Positions 26,982 through 35,925 are shown, numbered from the stretch's first letter. The stretch is 63,710 bases of DNA from Capnocytophaga sp. (GCA_030538675.1 JAUNTM010000004.1:1-63710), one strand, 5' to 3'. The notes: generated from the letters alone by a model not told the origin. Numbers and translations: made by a program.

Positions 26982-27764
26982 TTATTTGTTTATATTTTTT
27001 AAGGATTTAGGAAGCATTAAAAGAAAATCTAAACTAGTATCATAGTTAATTTTTTCGTAAAAAACACCTTGTTTGCTGAGGTTTTTGCAATACATTTCTC
27101 TGTGATTCCAATAATACAATTCAGATTGGATAAACCACGCTTTTTCGCCTAATTTTTCAGCCAAAAACCATTTTTCCAACAACCTTGCACTACGTCCGTT
27201 ACCATCGGCAAAGGGGTGGATATTTACGCAAACCAAATGAAGCAATGAAGCGTAAAAGAAAATTTCATCAATAGAATTTTTCTTTTTGAGCAACGTGGTT
27301 ATATTTTTGAAAAAAGTTGTAAATATTTCATTTACAGTATCTTTAGGGCAAGCCTCATAAAGCACTCGCTGTCTGTCGTCAAGCACAATCATCTCCGAAT
27401 TTCTTGTTTTGCCTTGTTCGGAAGCGACTAAAATATGCTTAGAGATAAGCTTATGAGCTTTCAAAAAATTGCTTTTGCTGAGCTTGTTTTTTTGGGCAAA
27501 TTCGTAAGCCGAAAAAAGGTCATTTGGCTTTTGTGTCAAAGCCTTTTGATATTTGATTTTCATCAATTTATGTTTCACATAACTGTCAATTTCCATAGGT
27601 TCTCCCTCAATTTTTGATGACGAGATTGCCGAAACAGCATTGTAAAACAAAAAAGGAGTACTTGTATATGATGAATTTTCTAACAGTTTAACGTATTTAT
27701 CTATGTTTATTTTTTGTTTTTCTTTATATTGACGATATATTTGATTGTAAATAGAGGCTAACAT
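26982..27764 (-). CDS. Fic family protein, class II self-inhibited
   Basis: A 260-residue Fic protein, an AMP- or other nucleotidyl-transferase that modifies target proteins. The active-site motif HPFADGNGRSAR is at residues 183-194 and intact. The inhibitory motif S-x-x-x-E-G is seen N-terminal to it as SSKIEG (S49 to G54), which places it in class II, where the inhibitory helix is within the same chain before the Fic core. The gene is clearly more AT-rich than its neighbours, with many Lys, Asn and Phe codons, suggesting later arrival, yet it is spaced tightly inside the M1-PepE-phosphoesterase run. The target is unknown. Confidence 0.93.
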   Translation of the reverse strand: MLASIYNQIYRQYKEKQKINIDKYVKLLENSSYTSTPFLFYNAVSAISSSKIEGEPMEIDSYVKHKLMKIKYQKALTQKPNDLFSAYEFAQKNKLSKSNFLKAHKLISKHILVASEQGKTRNSEMIVLDDRQRVLYEACPKDTVNEIFTTFFKNITTLLKKKNSIDEIFFYASLLHLVCVNIHPFADGNGRSARLLEKWFLAEKLGEKAWFIQSELYYWNHREMYCKNLSKQGVFYEKINYDTSLDFLLMLPKSLKNINK

Positions 27765-27770
27765 CGGCTA

Positions 27771-30014
27771 CTAATTTTTCGGGAATTGATAAAAATTATT
27801 TTCCGTATCAATGTCGGTCGTGATTTGGTCGGGGTCGATTATCATCGAGTCGATAGCTTGCTCACTTACAAATAAATACGAAAATTCACGGTCGTTTTTC
27901 CGCCATACCTGCACAGGGAAGTTTTTCATTTCATGAGTGCCATCGGCATAGTTGATGCGTAGCAAAATCGGCATCGGCACCCCCCCCAATCGCTCAAACG
28001 TAACTTCATACAGATAATTCCCCTGCTTGAGTTCCATTTGCTGTGAAAGCGGAACTTTGAAGGCGATATGTTCGCTCAAAACTTCCGAAATTTCCATCGG
28101 ATTTTTTTCGTGATTTTCTTTGTTGTACGCCTCATCGGTGGTGGTGGTTAAAAACACTAACGGACGTAAATTTTCGATTTTCCAACCCCGTTCGGCAAGC
28201 ATTTTTTTGATTTCATCATTTGGTTCGCTGCTCACTTGATATAGTTTAACCTCTTTTATAGATAAATCAACGTTATCGGTGGAATAGAACCACGTCCGCC
28301 AAAACCAATCGAGTTCCACTGCCGAGGCGTCACTCATCGTCCGGAAAAAGTCATCGGGCGTAGGCTGTTTGAACATCCAGCGGCGTGCGTAGGTTTTGAA
28401 AGCAAAGTCAAAAAGCTCTTTTCCCATAATCGTTTCCCGCAAGATTCTAAGCCCGACGGCAGGTTTGAAATAAGCCTCGTAGCCGAGCATCATCACATTT
28501 TCAGGATTGCTCATTATCGGGGCTTTGTACGACGGCTCAAGCTTCATATAATCAATCAGTTCGGCAGGCGTACTTCTTGTGTCGGGAAAATGTTTGTACG
28601 GAGCAACATCCGCCGGGAATTTTTCGGCATATGACTGTTTTGTCAAACTTTCTAAAAATGAATTTAACCCTTCATCAAGCCATGCCCATTGCCGTTCGTC
28701 CGAATTGACAATCATTGGGAAAAAATTATGCCCCACTTCGTGGATAATTACGCCAATCATTCCGAATTTTACTTCATCGGAAAAATCGCCGTTGGCATCT
28801 GCTCTGCCGTGATTCCAACATATCATCGGGTACTCCATTCCCTGATTTTCGGCACTTACCGAGACGGCTTTCGGGTACGGATAGTCAAACGTGAAGCTCG
28901 AATAGCTTTGCAGTGTGTGGGCAACCGTTTTGGTCGAATAGCGTTCCCACAACGGATTTCCTTCCTTCGGATAGAGCGAAAGTGCCATTACGTTTTTGCT
29001 TCCAACCTTGACCGCCATCGCATCGTAAATGAATTTTCGGGAGGTCGAAAAAGCAAAATCACGAACATTTTCGGCTTTAAAACGCCACGTTTTCCGAGCG
29101 GTCGATTTGATTTTTTCTTTGGCTCGGGCTTCCTCCTCGGTAACGATAATGACAGGCTTGTCAAACGATTTTTCGGCTTGGGCATAGCGCTCGAGCATTG
29201 CTTTTGAGAAAACTTCCTTGCGGTTTTGAAGCGCTCCTGTGGCTTCCAAAATATGGTCGGCAGGCACGGTTATCGAGACATCATAATTGCCGAAAGGCAA
29301 CGAAAATTCGCCATTTCCCCAAAATTGTTGGTTTTGCCAACCTTCCACGTCGGTATAATTTGCCATTCGCGGAAAAAACTGTGCGATGACATATATATTA
29401 TTGTTTTCGCCCTCAAAATGTTCGTAGCCCGACCGCCCGTCATCAACCATATAATTGTTAATATTGTAATTCCATTGTATTGAAAATGAGATTTTTCCAC
29501 CTTTTGGAAGCGGTTGTGGCAAGTCGATACGCATCATCGTTTGGTTGATGACATACGGAAGAGGCTGCCCGTTGGACGCAGTAACTTTTTCGATATTGAA
29601 ACCACCGTCAAACTCCGGTTTTAAAATAGTAGCCACAAAATCATCGGGAGTGTAAGCTGGTTCGGCGAACTTGGAATTACGCAAATGCGATGGCGAACAC
29701 GATTTACGGCGGTTTTGGTCAAGCTGCACCCACAGATAAGTAAGCGTTTCGGGGGCGTTGTTATGAAATGTGATGGTCTCGTTTCCACGGATAATATTCT
29801 CATCTTCAATGAGTTCGATTTGCATTACATAATCGGCTTGCTGCTGATAGTATGCCGGACCCGGAGCACCCGAAGCCGAACGATACATATTGGGCGTTGC
29901 CATTTCCTGATACATCCGACGGAAAATATTGTCGCCTTGTGGTTTTTGAAGTGTGTCTTGTGCGGTTATTGTTGCTGAAAGCAGTAAAAAAAAATAAAAA
30001 ATTTGTTTTTTCAT
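27771..30014 (-). CDS. M1 family zinc aminopeptidase, exported
   Basis: A 747-residue metallopeptidase with a signal peptide (MKKQIFYFFLLLSATITA). The zinc site HEVGH is at residues 425-429 with the third ligand E448 in WLDEGLN, and the exopeptidase motif is GMEYP at 392-396 in place of GAMEN. The N-terminal half is the M1 beta domain and the C-terminal part carries the helical end. It likely removes N-terminal amino acids from peptides in the periplasm or outside the cell. It is the first gene of the run that continues with Fic, PepE and the phosphoesterase gene. The gene starts 35 bases downstream of the toxin remnant. Confidence 0.94.
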   Translation of the reverse strand: MKKQIFYFFLLLSATITAQDTLQKPQGDNIFRRMYQEMATPNMYRSASGAPGPAYYQQQADYVMQIELIEDENIIRGNETITFHNNAPETLTYLWVQLDQNRRKSCSPSHLRNSKFAEPAYTPDDFVATILKPEFDGGFNIEKVTASNGQPLPYVINQTMMRIDLPQPLPKGGKISFSIQWNYNINNYMVDDGRSGYEHFEGENNNIYVIAQFFPRMANYTDVEGWQNQQFWGNGEFSLPFGNYDVSITVPADHILEATGALQNRKEVFSKAMLERYAQAEKSFDKPVIIVTEEEARAKEKIKSTARKTWRFKAENVRDFAFSTSRKFIYDAMAVKVGSKNVMALSLYPKEGNPLWERYSTKTVAHTLQSYSSFTFDYPYPKAVSVSAENQGMEYPMICWNHGRADANGDFSDEVKFGMIGVIIHEVGHNFFPMIVNSDERQWAWLDEGLNSFLESLTKQSYAEKFPADVAPYKHFPDTRSTPAELIDYMKLEPSYKAPIMSNPENVMMLGYEAYFKPAVGLRILRETIMGKELFDFAFKTYARRWMFKQPTPDDFFRTMSDASAVELDWFWRTWFYSTDNVDLSIKEVKLYQVSSEPNDEIKKMLAERGWKIENLRPLVFLTTTTDEAYNKENHEKNPMEISEVLSEHIAFKVPLSQQMELKQGNYLYEVTFERLGGVPMPILLRINYADGTHEMKNFPVQVWRKNDREFSYLFVSEQAIDSMIIDPDQITTDIDTENNFYQFPKN

Positions 30015-30048
30015 AAGATGATTGTTGGGATTTTGAATTAGATGCTGT

Positions 30049-30309
30049 CTAATCTTTTCGATAAATATTTTTTCGATGTCCGATGGTTATGATTTCTATA
30101 ACAAGATGATTTTCAAATATTTTGTAGGTAATTCTATAATCGGCTACCCGTATCCGAAAAAAAGAACTTCCTTTTAGTTTTTTGCAACCTGACGGACGCG
30201 GATTTTCCTATAAATCAAACAACGCTTTTATAACAGCGGAATAATAAGGTTCTGAAAGGTTTTCTAAAAATTTCTCTGCCTTTTTCTGTATTTTTACAGT
30301 GAATTTTTT
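30049..30309 (-). pseudogene. RelE/ParE-type toxin remnant with in-frame stop
   Basis: Reading the minus strand from about 30309 gives KKFTVKIQKKAEKFLENLSE, then a short helix ending in ALFDL, an amber codon at 30208-30210, and ENPRPSGCKKLKGSSFFRIR followed by VADYRITYKIFENHLVIEII and TIGHRKNIYRKD. This is a nearly complete RelE/ParE-family toxin: the ENPRP-x-GCKKLKG, R-V-x-D-YRI-Y and GHRK-x-Y motifs are unmistakable. It is broken by the TAG, and no ATG is found at its start; the expected start region reads ACTATAAAAAA. It overlaps the 3' end of the antitoxin gene, as in intact pairs. A sequencing error at one base could explain the TAG but not also the lost start. Confidence 0.8.
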
Positions 30310-30512
30310 ATAGTTTTTTTCTTATTTAATCTTTCTACGACTTCTCTTAACGGAGTTCCTTCTTTTTTATTTTTACTGTATATTTCGATTTCTCTCAAAT
30401 CTTCCAAATATTCAACTAAAGCATTGTATTCATCGGCGGGTATTACAGCCAGAATATCTTTTCCTGAAGTGTCTCGGATAAATTGCGGAGGTGTTAATGT
30501 TGCTATATTCAT
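30294..30512 (-). CDS. Phd/YefM-like antitoxin, probably orphaned
   Basis: A 72-residue protein with the look of a type II antitoxin: the N-terminal PPQFIRDTSGKDILAVIPADEYNALVEYLEDL matches Phd/YefM-like DNA-binding domains, and the charged C-terminal half (YSKNKKEGTPLREVVERLNK) would wrap the toxin. Directly downstream and overlapping is a RelE/ParE-like toxin reading frame that is broken by a stop codon. The antitoxin frame itself is intact. It may persist as a decoy against related toxins or be decaying. It could autoregulate its own promoter, which is not resolved here. Confidence 0.8.
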   Translation of the reverse strand: MNIATLTPPQFIRDTSGKDILAVIPADEYNALVEYLEDLREIEIYSKNKKEGTPLREVVERLNKKKTIKNSL

Positions 30513-30628
30513 AAGGATTATTTTTCTATTTGAATTTTACTTATTGTCTCCAAAAAAACAGTTCATTCATTGAAGCAAATATACAATTTAATTTCCATTT
30601 TTAGTAGCTAAAAAACTTTTTAAAATAA

Positions 30629-30660
30629 TTTTGTCATGTCAAAAATAAATTTTAGTTTTG
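30629..30660 (+). promoter_or_regulatory. Bacteroidota-type promoter of the TonB receptor gene
   Basis: TTTTG at 30629-30633 and TAGTTTTG at 30653-30660 are separated by 19 bases. This is an exact match to the TTTG-N19-TAnnTTTG promoter consensus of Bacteroidota. The predicted start of transcription is near 30667, leaving a leader of about 16 bases. Confidence 0.75.
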
Positions 30661-30682
30661 CCTAAAATTAAATTATACCAAT

Positions 30683-32941
30683 ATGAAAACTTTAATTTCG
30701 ATGACCTTAATTTTACTGTCATTAGGGTCGAAAGCGCAAGAGAACGCTTTCATAGGAGAAGTGTCCCACAACGGAAAACCGGTAGAAAACGCGGTAATTT
30801 CGGTAAACAACAAATTGTTTTGGACGGTAACGGATAGCACAGGAAACTTTGAACTTCGGCTTCCTGACGGCTCTTATTTGCTGGAAATCAGTAGTTTGGG
30901 TTGCGTTCCCATCCGCGAACGTTTGGCATTCCCCGAAAGGGAAAAAATCACACACCGCTACGAATTGCAGACCGACGTGTTGGGCATCGACGAAGTGGTG
31001 GTTACGGCTTCGCGAAATCCTGTTTCGGGTCGGAATTCGCCGGTACGGGTCGGCATTACAGCACAGCGTGAACTTACTGCCGTTAAATCACTGACGCTCA
31101 GAGAAGGACTTAACTTCCAATCGGGACTGCGGACGGAAATCAACTGCCAAAACTGCGGATTTACGCAACTGCGGATAAACGGCTTGGAAGGCTCGTATTC
31201 GCAAATCTTAATCAATGGACGCCCCTCTTTTGGCTCGCTCAACGGGATTTACGGTTTGGAGCAAATCCCAACGGAAATGATTCAACAAATTGAAGTCGTA
31301 AGAGGCGGAGGTTCGGCACTTTACGGCTCAAATGCCATTGCAGGAACAGTCAATGTCATCACCAAAAATCCTACTAAAAATCAATATTCTATCGGTTCGA
31401 CTTTGCAATTTATCGGTGGAAAATCGGCAGATTGGGTCAATGCGGCGAACGGTTCGGTGGTCAGTGAAAATTTTGCAAGAGGGCTTACTTTCTACGCAAT
31501 GCACCGCAACCGGAATCCGTATGATGCCGATGAGGATGGCTTTTCGGAAATCACGAGGCTTCGCAATCGCAATTTTGGATTTAAACTTTTCAACGAATTT
31601 TCATCACGAAAGAAAATAGAAGCCGAAGCGATGTTTGGCGTAGAACGGCGACGAGGCGGAAATCTCTTTCATCTGCCTGAACACCAAGCAGATATAGCAG
31701 AATCGATACAAAGCGATGTGGCGGGTACGAATGTGAATTACGAATATTTTTCGCCTTCACAGCAGCAGAAAATATCGATTTATGGGGCGTATCAAGCAAA
31801 CCGTTCTGATAATTACTACGGAACAAGGCAAGATACTGAAGGCTACGGACTTACGACTGAAAATATTTTTTTGGCAGGCAGCCAGCATACCGTATTTTTT
31901 AATGAAAGCGGTTGGCAACTTACTTCGGGTATTGAATGGAAAAGAGAACAGCTGTCGGAAAACCGACTTCGAGAAAATGTACTTGAAATCAGTCAGTTAG
32001 CAAGTAGTTTAGGGATTTTTACGCAGGCAGATTGGCGGCTTTCACAACGGTTGAAAATGCTTGCAGGGGTGCGTTTGGAGCGTATCGGGTCGGAACATTG
32101 GCAACGAGCGGTAACGGCGGTCAATCCCAGAGCGGGACTGCTTTGGAACGTTACGGACGGTTGGTCGGTGCGGGCTTCGTATGCCCGTGGTTTTCGCGCA
32201 CCGCTGTTCTATTCGGAAGACGTACATTCGGAAATGATACCCGGAGAGGTACGGATGGTACGGATTTCGTCTTCCTTAAAAAAAGAAACATCGGATAGCT
32301 ATACGGCTTCGTTTGAATATTCTAAATCAACTAATAACAGTCAGTTACAAATTATTTTCGAACCGTTTTTGACACGCTTGTACAATCCTTTTGTATATGT
32401 CGATATCGGGAAAGTGAACGGTCTGGCAATCCGCGAAAAGCAAAACGGACAAGCAGCAACCGTGAGGGGCGTTAATTCGGAAGTGAAATACAGCCCTTCG
32501 CCCGAACTGACATTGCAGTGTACGGCTACGGTACAGCGCGGTTCGTATGCTGAAAAGTACAGCCCCGAAGACGGTATTGAAACCGACCGTATTTTGCGTT
32601 CGCCCGATTGGTACGGGAGCTTTATCGTTACTTACGTTCCGTTTCCGAAATGGACACTCAACGCTTCGGCTGTAGCGACCGGCCCGATGCAATTGGTTCA
32701 TTTAGAAGGATATATCGCTGAAAACAGGTTGGTTGAGACCGCTTCGTTTTTTGATTTGTCGTGCAATGTTTCCAAAGAATTTTCCTTCGGAGGATTGCGT
32801 TGCGAGCTTTCGGGCGGGATTAAAAATATCATAAATGATTACCAAAAAGATTTTGATAAAGGTATCGACCGCGACCCAGCTTATATTTACGGTCCCGCAT
32901 TGCCGAGAACGGTTTTCGCAGGAGTAAAAGTTTTTTTATAA
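30683..32941 (+). CDS. TonB-dependent outer-membrane receptor
   Basis: A receptor of 752 residues with a signal peptide (MKTLISMTLILLSLGSKAQ), a carboxypeptidase-regulatory-like beta-sandwich at about 22-98, a TonB-box-like DEVVVTAS at 103-110, a plug domain to about 230, and a 22-strand barrel ending in aromatic FAGVKVFL. The plug holds a CxxC (C155 and C158 in INCQNCGF) and the VVRGGGSALYGSNAIAGTVN motif. This branch usually serves iron-siderophore, heme, cobalamin or other metal uptake. No transport partner genes flank it; a DoxX gene converges from the other side. It has a strong promoter at 30629-30660. Substrate unknown. Confidence 0.92.
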   Translation: MKTLISMTLILLSLGSKAQENAFIGEVSHNGKPVENAVISVNNKLFWTVTDSTGNFELRLPDGSYLLEISSLGCVPIRERLAFPEREKITHRYELQTDVLGIDEVVVTASRNPVSGRNSPVRVGITAQRELTAVKSLTLREGLNFQSGLRTEINCQNCGFTQLRINGLEGSYSQILINGRPSFGSLNGIYGLEQIPTEMIQQIEVVRGGGSALYGSNAIAGTVNVITKNPTKNQYSIGSTLQFIGGKSADWVNAANGSVVSENFARGLTFYAMHRNRNPYDADEDGFSEITRLRNRNFGFKLFNEFSSRKKIEAEAMFGVERRRGGNLFHLPEHQADIAESIQSDVAGTNVNYEYFSPSQQQKISIYGAYQANRSDNYYGTRQDTEGYGLTTENIFLAGSQHTVFFNESGWQLTSGIEWKREQLSENRLRENVLEISQLASSLGIFTQADWRLSQRLKMLAGVRLERIGSEHWQRAVTAVNPRAGLLWNVTDGWSVRASYARGFRAPLFYSEDVHSEMIPGEVRMVRISSSLKKETSDSYTASFEYSKSTNNSQLQIIFEPFLTRLYNPFVYVDIGKVNGLAIREKQNGQAATVRGVNSEVKYSPSPELTLQCTATVQRGSYAEKYSPEDGIETDRILRSPDWYGSFIVTYVPFPKWTLNASAVATGPMQLVHLEGYIAENRLVETASFFDLSCNVSKEFSFGGLRCELSGGIKNIINDYQKDFDKGIDRDPAYIYGPALPRTVFAGVKVFL

Positions 32942-32955
32942 TTTTTGGAAATGAG

Positions 32956-33027
32956 ATAATTTGAGAATTTGGAAATACCGCTCTTGAGGAAGCAAATTAT
33001 TTTCAAATTCTCAAATTCTCAAATTAT
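32956..33027. terminator. Perfect 16-bp inverted repeat between convergent genes
   Basis: ATAATTTGAGAATTTG at 32956-32971 is the exact reverse complement of CAAATTCTCAAATTAT at 33012-33027, with a 40-base loop. It lies between the stops of the TonB receptor gene and the DoxX gene; the right arm covers the DoxX stop codon. It could be a bidirectional terminator, though it lacks a GC-rich stem, or a palindromic repeat relic built from an internally repeated AAATTCTC unit. Confidence 0.55.
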
Positions 33028-33416
33028 TTCTTTTCGGTAAGCGTCGCCAGTGCGAAAGCACCCGCTGAAGCGATGAAAACGGAATAGTCAAAAGCACCTT
33101 TTATACCGGAGGAAAACGTCATCGAAAGGGCGAAAATAAGCAGTAACACTCCCGCCATTTTGGCTGCCAAAGAAGTCTTAAAACCGGTAAGCAACCATAC
33201 TGCTAAAACGACCTCTAACCCTGTCGCCAAAACTCCTATTACCGGAATAGCTACTGCTGGAAACCAAGGATTTATAGTTCCTGTATAGGCTAAAAAATGC
33301 TGCCAATTTCCCCAAGTGGAATTTGCTTCACTCCAAAGTCCGAAGCGGTCGGCAACGGCTGATAAAAATCCAAAGGCAATGGATATTCTCAAAAAAAGAG
33401 GTACGATTTTATTCAT
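33024..33416 (-). CDS. DoxX family membrane protein
   Basis: A 130-residue inner-membrane protein with four hydrophobic segments (about 5-20, 52-75, 80-102 and 108-126), the pattern and size of DoxX/DoxD-like proteins. The start IVPLFLRISIAFGFLSAVADRFGLW and the tryptophan-rich loop are characteristic. Members of this family have been linked to quinone or thiosulfate redox chemistry and to stress resistance, but no role can be set for this one. It converges on the TonB receptor gene and has no close partner on its own strand. Confidence 0.85.
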   Translation of the reverse strand: MNKIVPLFLRISIAFGFLSAVADRFGLWSEANSTWGNWQHFLAYTGTINPWFPAVAIPVIGVLATGLEVVLAVWLLTGFKTSLAAKMAGVLLLIFALSMTFSSGIKGAFDYSVFIASAGAFALATLTEKK

Positions 33417-33571
33417 GCCAAATCATTTATTAGAAAATTAAATACAAATGTATAAAAAAGGAATTTATATCATTTTATTTTATGAAAATTATATGATTTT
33501 CAGCATTGACTGCGTACATATTCTTGAAAATACTTCAAATTTTACTCTTTTTCGGATTGCTCCTTTTAAAA

Positions 33572-35416
33572 TCAAAATGGAAACAGCAAAGGCAATACAA
33601 AAACCATCACAATACCCATGATAATTTGCAAGGGAAGCCCGACTTTTACGTAATCGGAAAACGAATACCGTCCTGCGGACATTACCAGCGCATTGGGAGG
33701 CGTAGAAAAGGGGGAAGCAAAACACATGCTTGCCGCAACAGCCACCGCAAACAGAAAAGAATGCGGTGCTATGCCCATAGCTTGTGCCGATTGTAAGGCG
33801 ATGGGGGCAAGAAGTACGGCGGTTGCTGTATTGCTGATAAACATCGTCATCAGTGATGTGGTAAAATAAATTCCGGCAAGAAGTATATATGGGCTATATT
33901 CTCCCAATCCGCTAACCAAACTTTCGGAAACCCAAAGCGAAACGCCTGTTTTTTCAAGAGCTAATGCCATAGGAAGCATGGCGGCAATCAGTACGATACT
34001 TTCCCAATTAATGGTGTTATAAGCTGCTTCTACATTGCGTAATGCTCCTGCTATAACCATCAAAATTGCAGCTACCATGACGGCTGTAACGGGTTGTATC
34101 GGGATAAAATCGAACATCATGGCAGCGACCATCGCCAGCATGATGAGTGCTGCCACAGGTGCTTTGTGTGTAAGGGTTACTTTGGCGGCTTCGCTCAGTG
34201 GCTGCCCCAGTATGAGCCATTCGCCGCGGTCGTTGGTAATTTTGCCGATGTTGTCCCACGTCCCCTGTACGAGCAGTATATCCCCTGCCTGTATTTTTTC
34301 ATCTTTCAGATTGTCAATAAGATACGTTTGATGCCGTTGAATTCCGATAATATTCAGCCCGAATTTTTTACGAAATCCTGTTACTTTTACGGTTTGGTTT
34401 ATCAATTGTGATGTGGACATTATCAGCACTTCGGCAATACCTATCTCGTTGAAATCCAATACTTCCGACTCATCGCTTGGCAATTGGTACAGCGAGAGTT
34501 TATTGTCCGAAGCAAATCGCTCTATATTGGCTAATGTCCCTTGTAAAAACAATACGTCATCTTGCTGAAATACGGTTTTGGCATGGGCTACTTCGGAATT
34601 TACGGTTTGAAAAGGCTTGGTTTTATTGGGCCTACGGCGTACTTCAAGCACCGAAACGCTATATTCTTTGGTAATATTCGCCTCTTGAAGTGTTTTCCCT
34701 ATGAAATTTGAGTGTTGCGGAATTCGTACACGACGTACATTTTTGGTCAGTTGGTATTCGCCTACCAAATCGGTGAGTGATTTGCCACTTTTTGAAGAAC
34801 TATAGGAAGTAGTACCTTTTTGAGATAAAAGCCATTTGCTTACAGGTATCAAAAAAGTAAATCCCACCAAAAGTGAAATTATCCCTACGGGTGTAAAAGA
34901 GAAAAAATTCAGTTTGGCATATCCATTTTCTACCAACACATTATCAATCACTAAGTTAGGAGGTGTACCTATGAGCGTCATCATCCCGCCCATACTACTC
35001 GCAAAAGCAAGTGGCATCAGCAAACGGCTTGTATTGATTTGGCTGCTCATAGCCATACTTACTACAATGGGAAGCATCAGCGCGACCGTCCCCGTATTGC
35101 TCACAAATGCCCCAATGAAAGCCGTTACCAGCATGATGAGTACCAATAATAATGTTTCATTATTGCCTGCCAAACGCAAAATACGACTGCTGATCATCTT
35201 AGCTAATCCTGTCTGAAAAATAGCACCCCCTACCACAAACAACCCAATCATCATGATGACAATAGGATTCGAAAATCCCGAAAGCCCTTCCTCGGGTGTT
35301 AGAATTCCAAAAAGAATTAGCAACAATAGGGAGCACAGAGCCACCAAATCGGAACGAACTTTGCCGCTCATAAAAAAAACAGCCGAAAGTAATAGTATCG
35401 AAATCGTAATGTACAT
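33572..35416 (-). CDS. SLC13/DASS family permease with two RCK C domains
   Basis: A 614-residue transporter. The N-terminal half has the DASS membrane fold with NTGTVALMLPIVVSMA and the ligand/Na-binding SxxTPPNL-like loop (TLIGTPPNLVIDN). Residues about 200-400 hold two RCK_C/TrkA_C-type regulatory domains (with VRRVRIPQHSNFIGKTLQEA and ALEKTG after), and the second membrane half repeats the pattern (ISNTATAVLLAPIALQSA, FSTPPNALVMSAGRYSF). Such proteins move dicarboxylates, sulfate or similar anions with sodium. It stands alone; the long intergenic region upstream has the MITE. The anion is not predictable. Confidence 0.93.
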   Translation of the reverse strand: MYITISILLLSAVFFMSGKVRSDLVALCSLLLLILFGILTPEEGLSGFSNPIVIMMIGLFVVGGAIFQTGLAKMISSRILRLAGNNETLLLVLIMLVTAFIGAFVSNTGTVALMLPIVVSMAMSSQINTSRLLMPLAFASSMGGMMTLIGTPPNLVIDNVLVENGYAKLNFFSFTPVGIISLLVGFTFLIPVSKWLLSQKGTTSYSSSKSGKSLTDLVGEYQLTKNVRRVRIPQHSNFIGKTLQEANITKEYSVSVLEVRRRPNKTKPFQTVNSEVAHAKTVFQQDDVLFLQGTLANIERFASDNKLSLYQLPSDESEVLDFNEIGIAEVLIMSTSQLINQTVKVTGFRKKFGLNIIGIQRHQTYLIDNLKDEKIQAGDILLVQGTWDNIGKITNDRGEWLILGQPLSEAAKVTLTHKAPVAALIMLAMVAAMMFDFIPIQPVTAVMVAAILMVIAGALRNVEAAYNTINWESIVLIAAMLPMALALEKTGVSLWVSESLVSGLGEYSPYILLAGIYFTTSLMTMFISNTATAVLLAPIALQSAQAMGIAPHSFLFAVAVAASMCFASPFSTPPNALVMSAGRYSFSDYVKVGLPLQIIMGIVMVFVLPLLFPF

Positions 35417-35609
35417 AATAATATGGTTGGATTGAAAACGGACGCTAAGTTACAAAATATTATCGTTTTGACAAAAAACATCCCTAAAAAACAACTCCTT
35501 TTTACATATAGTTCTACAAAAAAAACGATTTTATTGTTATTTTACAAGAGAAACACCGTATTTGAAATTATTAATACTGACGTAATGTTCATTATAGATA
35601 TTTTTCATT
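35417..35609. other. AT-rich intergenic DNA before the MITE
   Basis: Part of a 527-base gap between the SLC13 gene and the DUF2853 gene. No plausible gene, RNA or strong promoter was recognised here. The remainder of the gap holds the MITE-like element (35610-35828) and a terminator (35897-35925). Confidence 0.6.
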
Positions 35610-35828
35610 AACGTGAGTTCGATGTAACAAGTTATTGATTATTAGCATCTTATTTTCGCGGGAACCCTCACCCCCAACCCCTCGCCAAAGGAGAGGGGAG
35701 AAAAAGCACAATGCTATCCGAGTGGCTCCCCGCTCCCTTATGTGAACGAAAGCGAGGAAGTGTTAGGGGTTGGGGGTGAGGGAATTAAAGCATTGATTTA
35801 CACTACTTTCTTATATCGAACTCACGTT
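35610..35828. mobile_element. MITE-like element with terminal inverted repeats and target duplication
   Basis: The 219-base element starts with AACGTGAGTTCGAT (35610-35623) and ends with the exact reverse complement ATCGAACTCACGTT (35815-35828). It is flanked on both sides by the direct repeat TTCATT (35604-35609 and 35829-35834), as expected from a 6-bp target duplication. Inside, CCCTCACCCCCAACCCCT (35665-35682) and AGGGGTTGGGGGTGAGGG (35765-35782) form a perfect 18-bp inverted repeat, so the whole can fold into a long hairpin. It has no coding capacity. Relics of the same element are at 14923-15048, 15725-15760 and 22026-22051. Confidence 0.85.
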
Positions 35829-35896
35829 TTCATTACTTTGGCATATCTGTTTTCAGTCTGAATGAAAAAACTCCGGTAGCTTTTTGGTGAAAAAAG

Positions 35897-35925
35897 AAAA
35901 GCCACTTCATGATAAAGTGGCTTTT
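35897..35925 (-). terminator. Rho-independent terminator after the DUF2853 gene
   Basis: AAAAGCCACTT (35897-35907) and AAGTGGCTTTT (35915-35925) form a perfect 11-pair stem with a seven-base loop, with a T-rich run following on the minus strand. It sits 19 bases beyond the stop codon of the DUF2853 gene and ends the menD operon. Confidence 0.85.
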
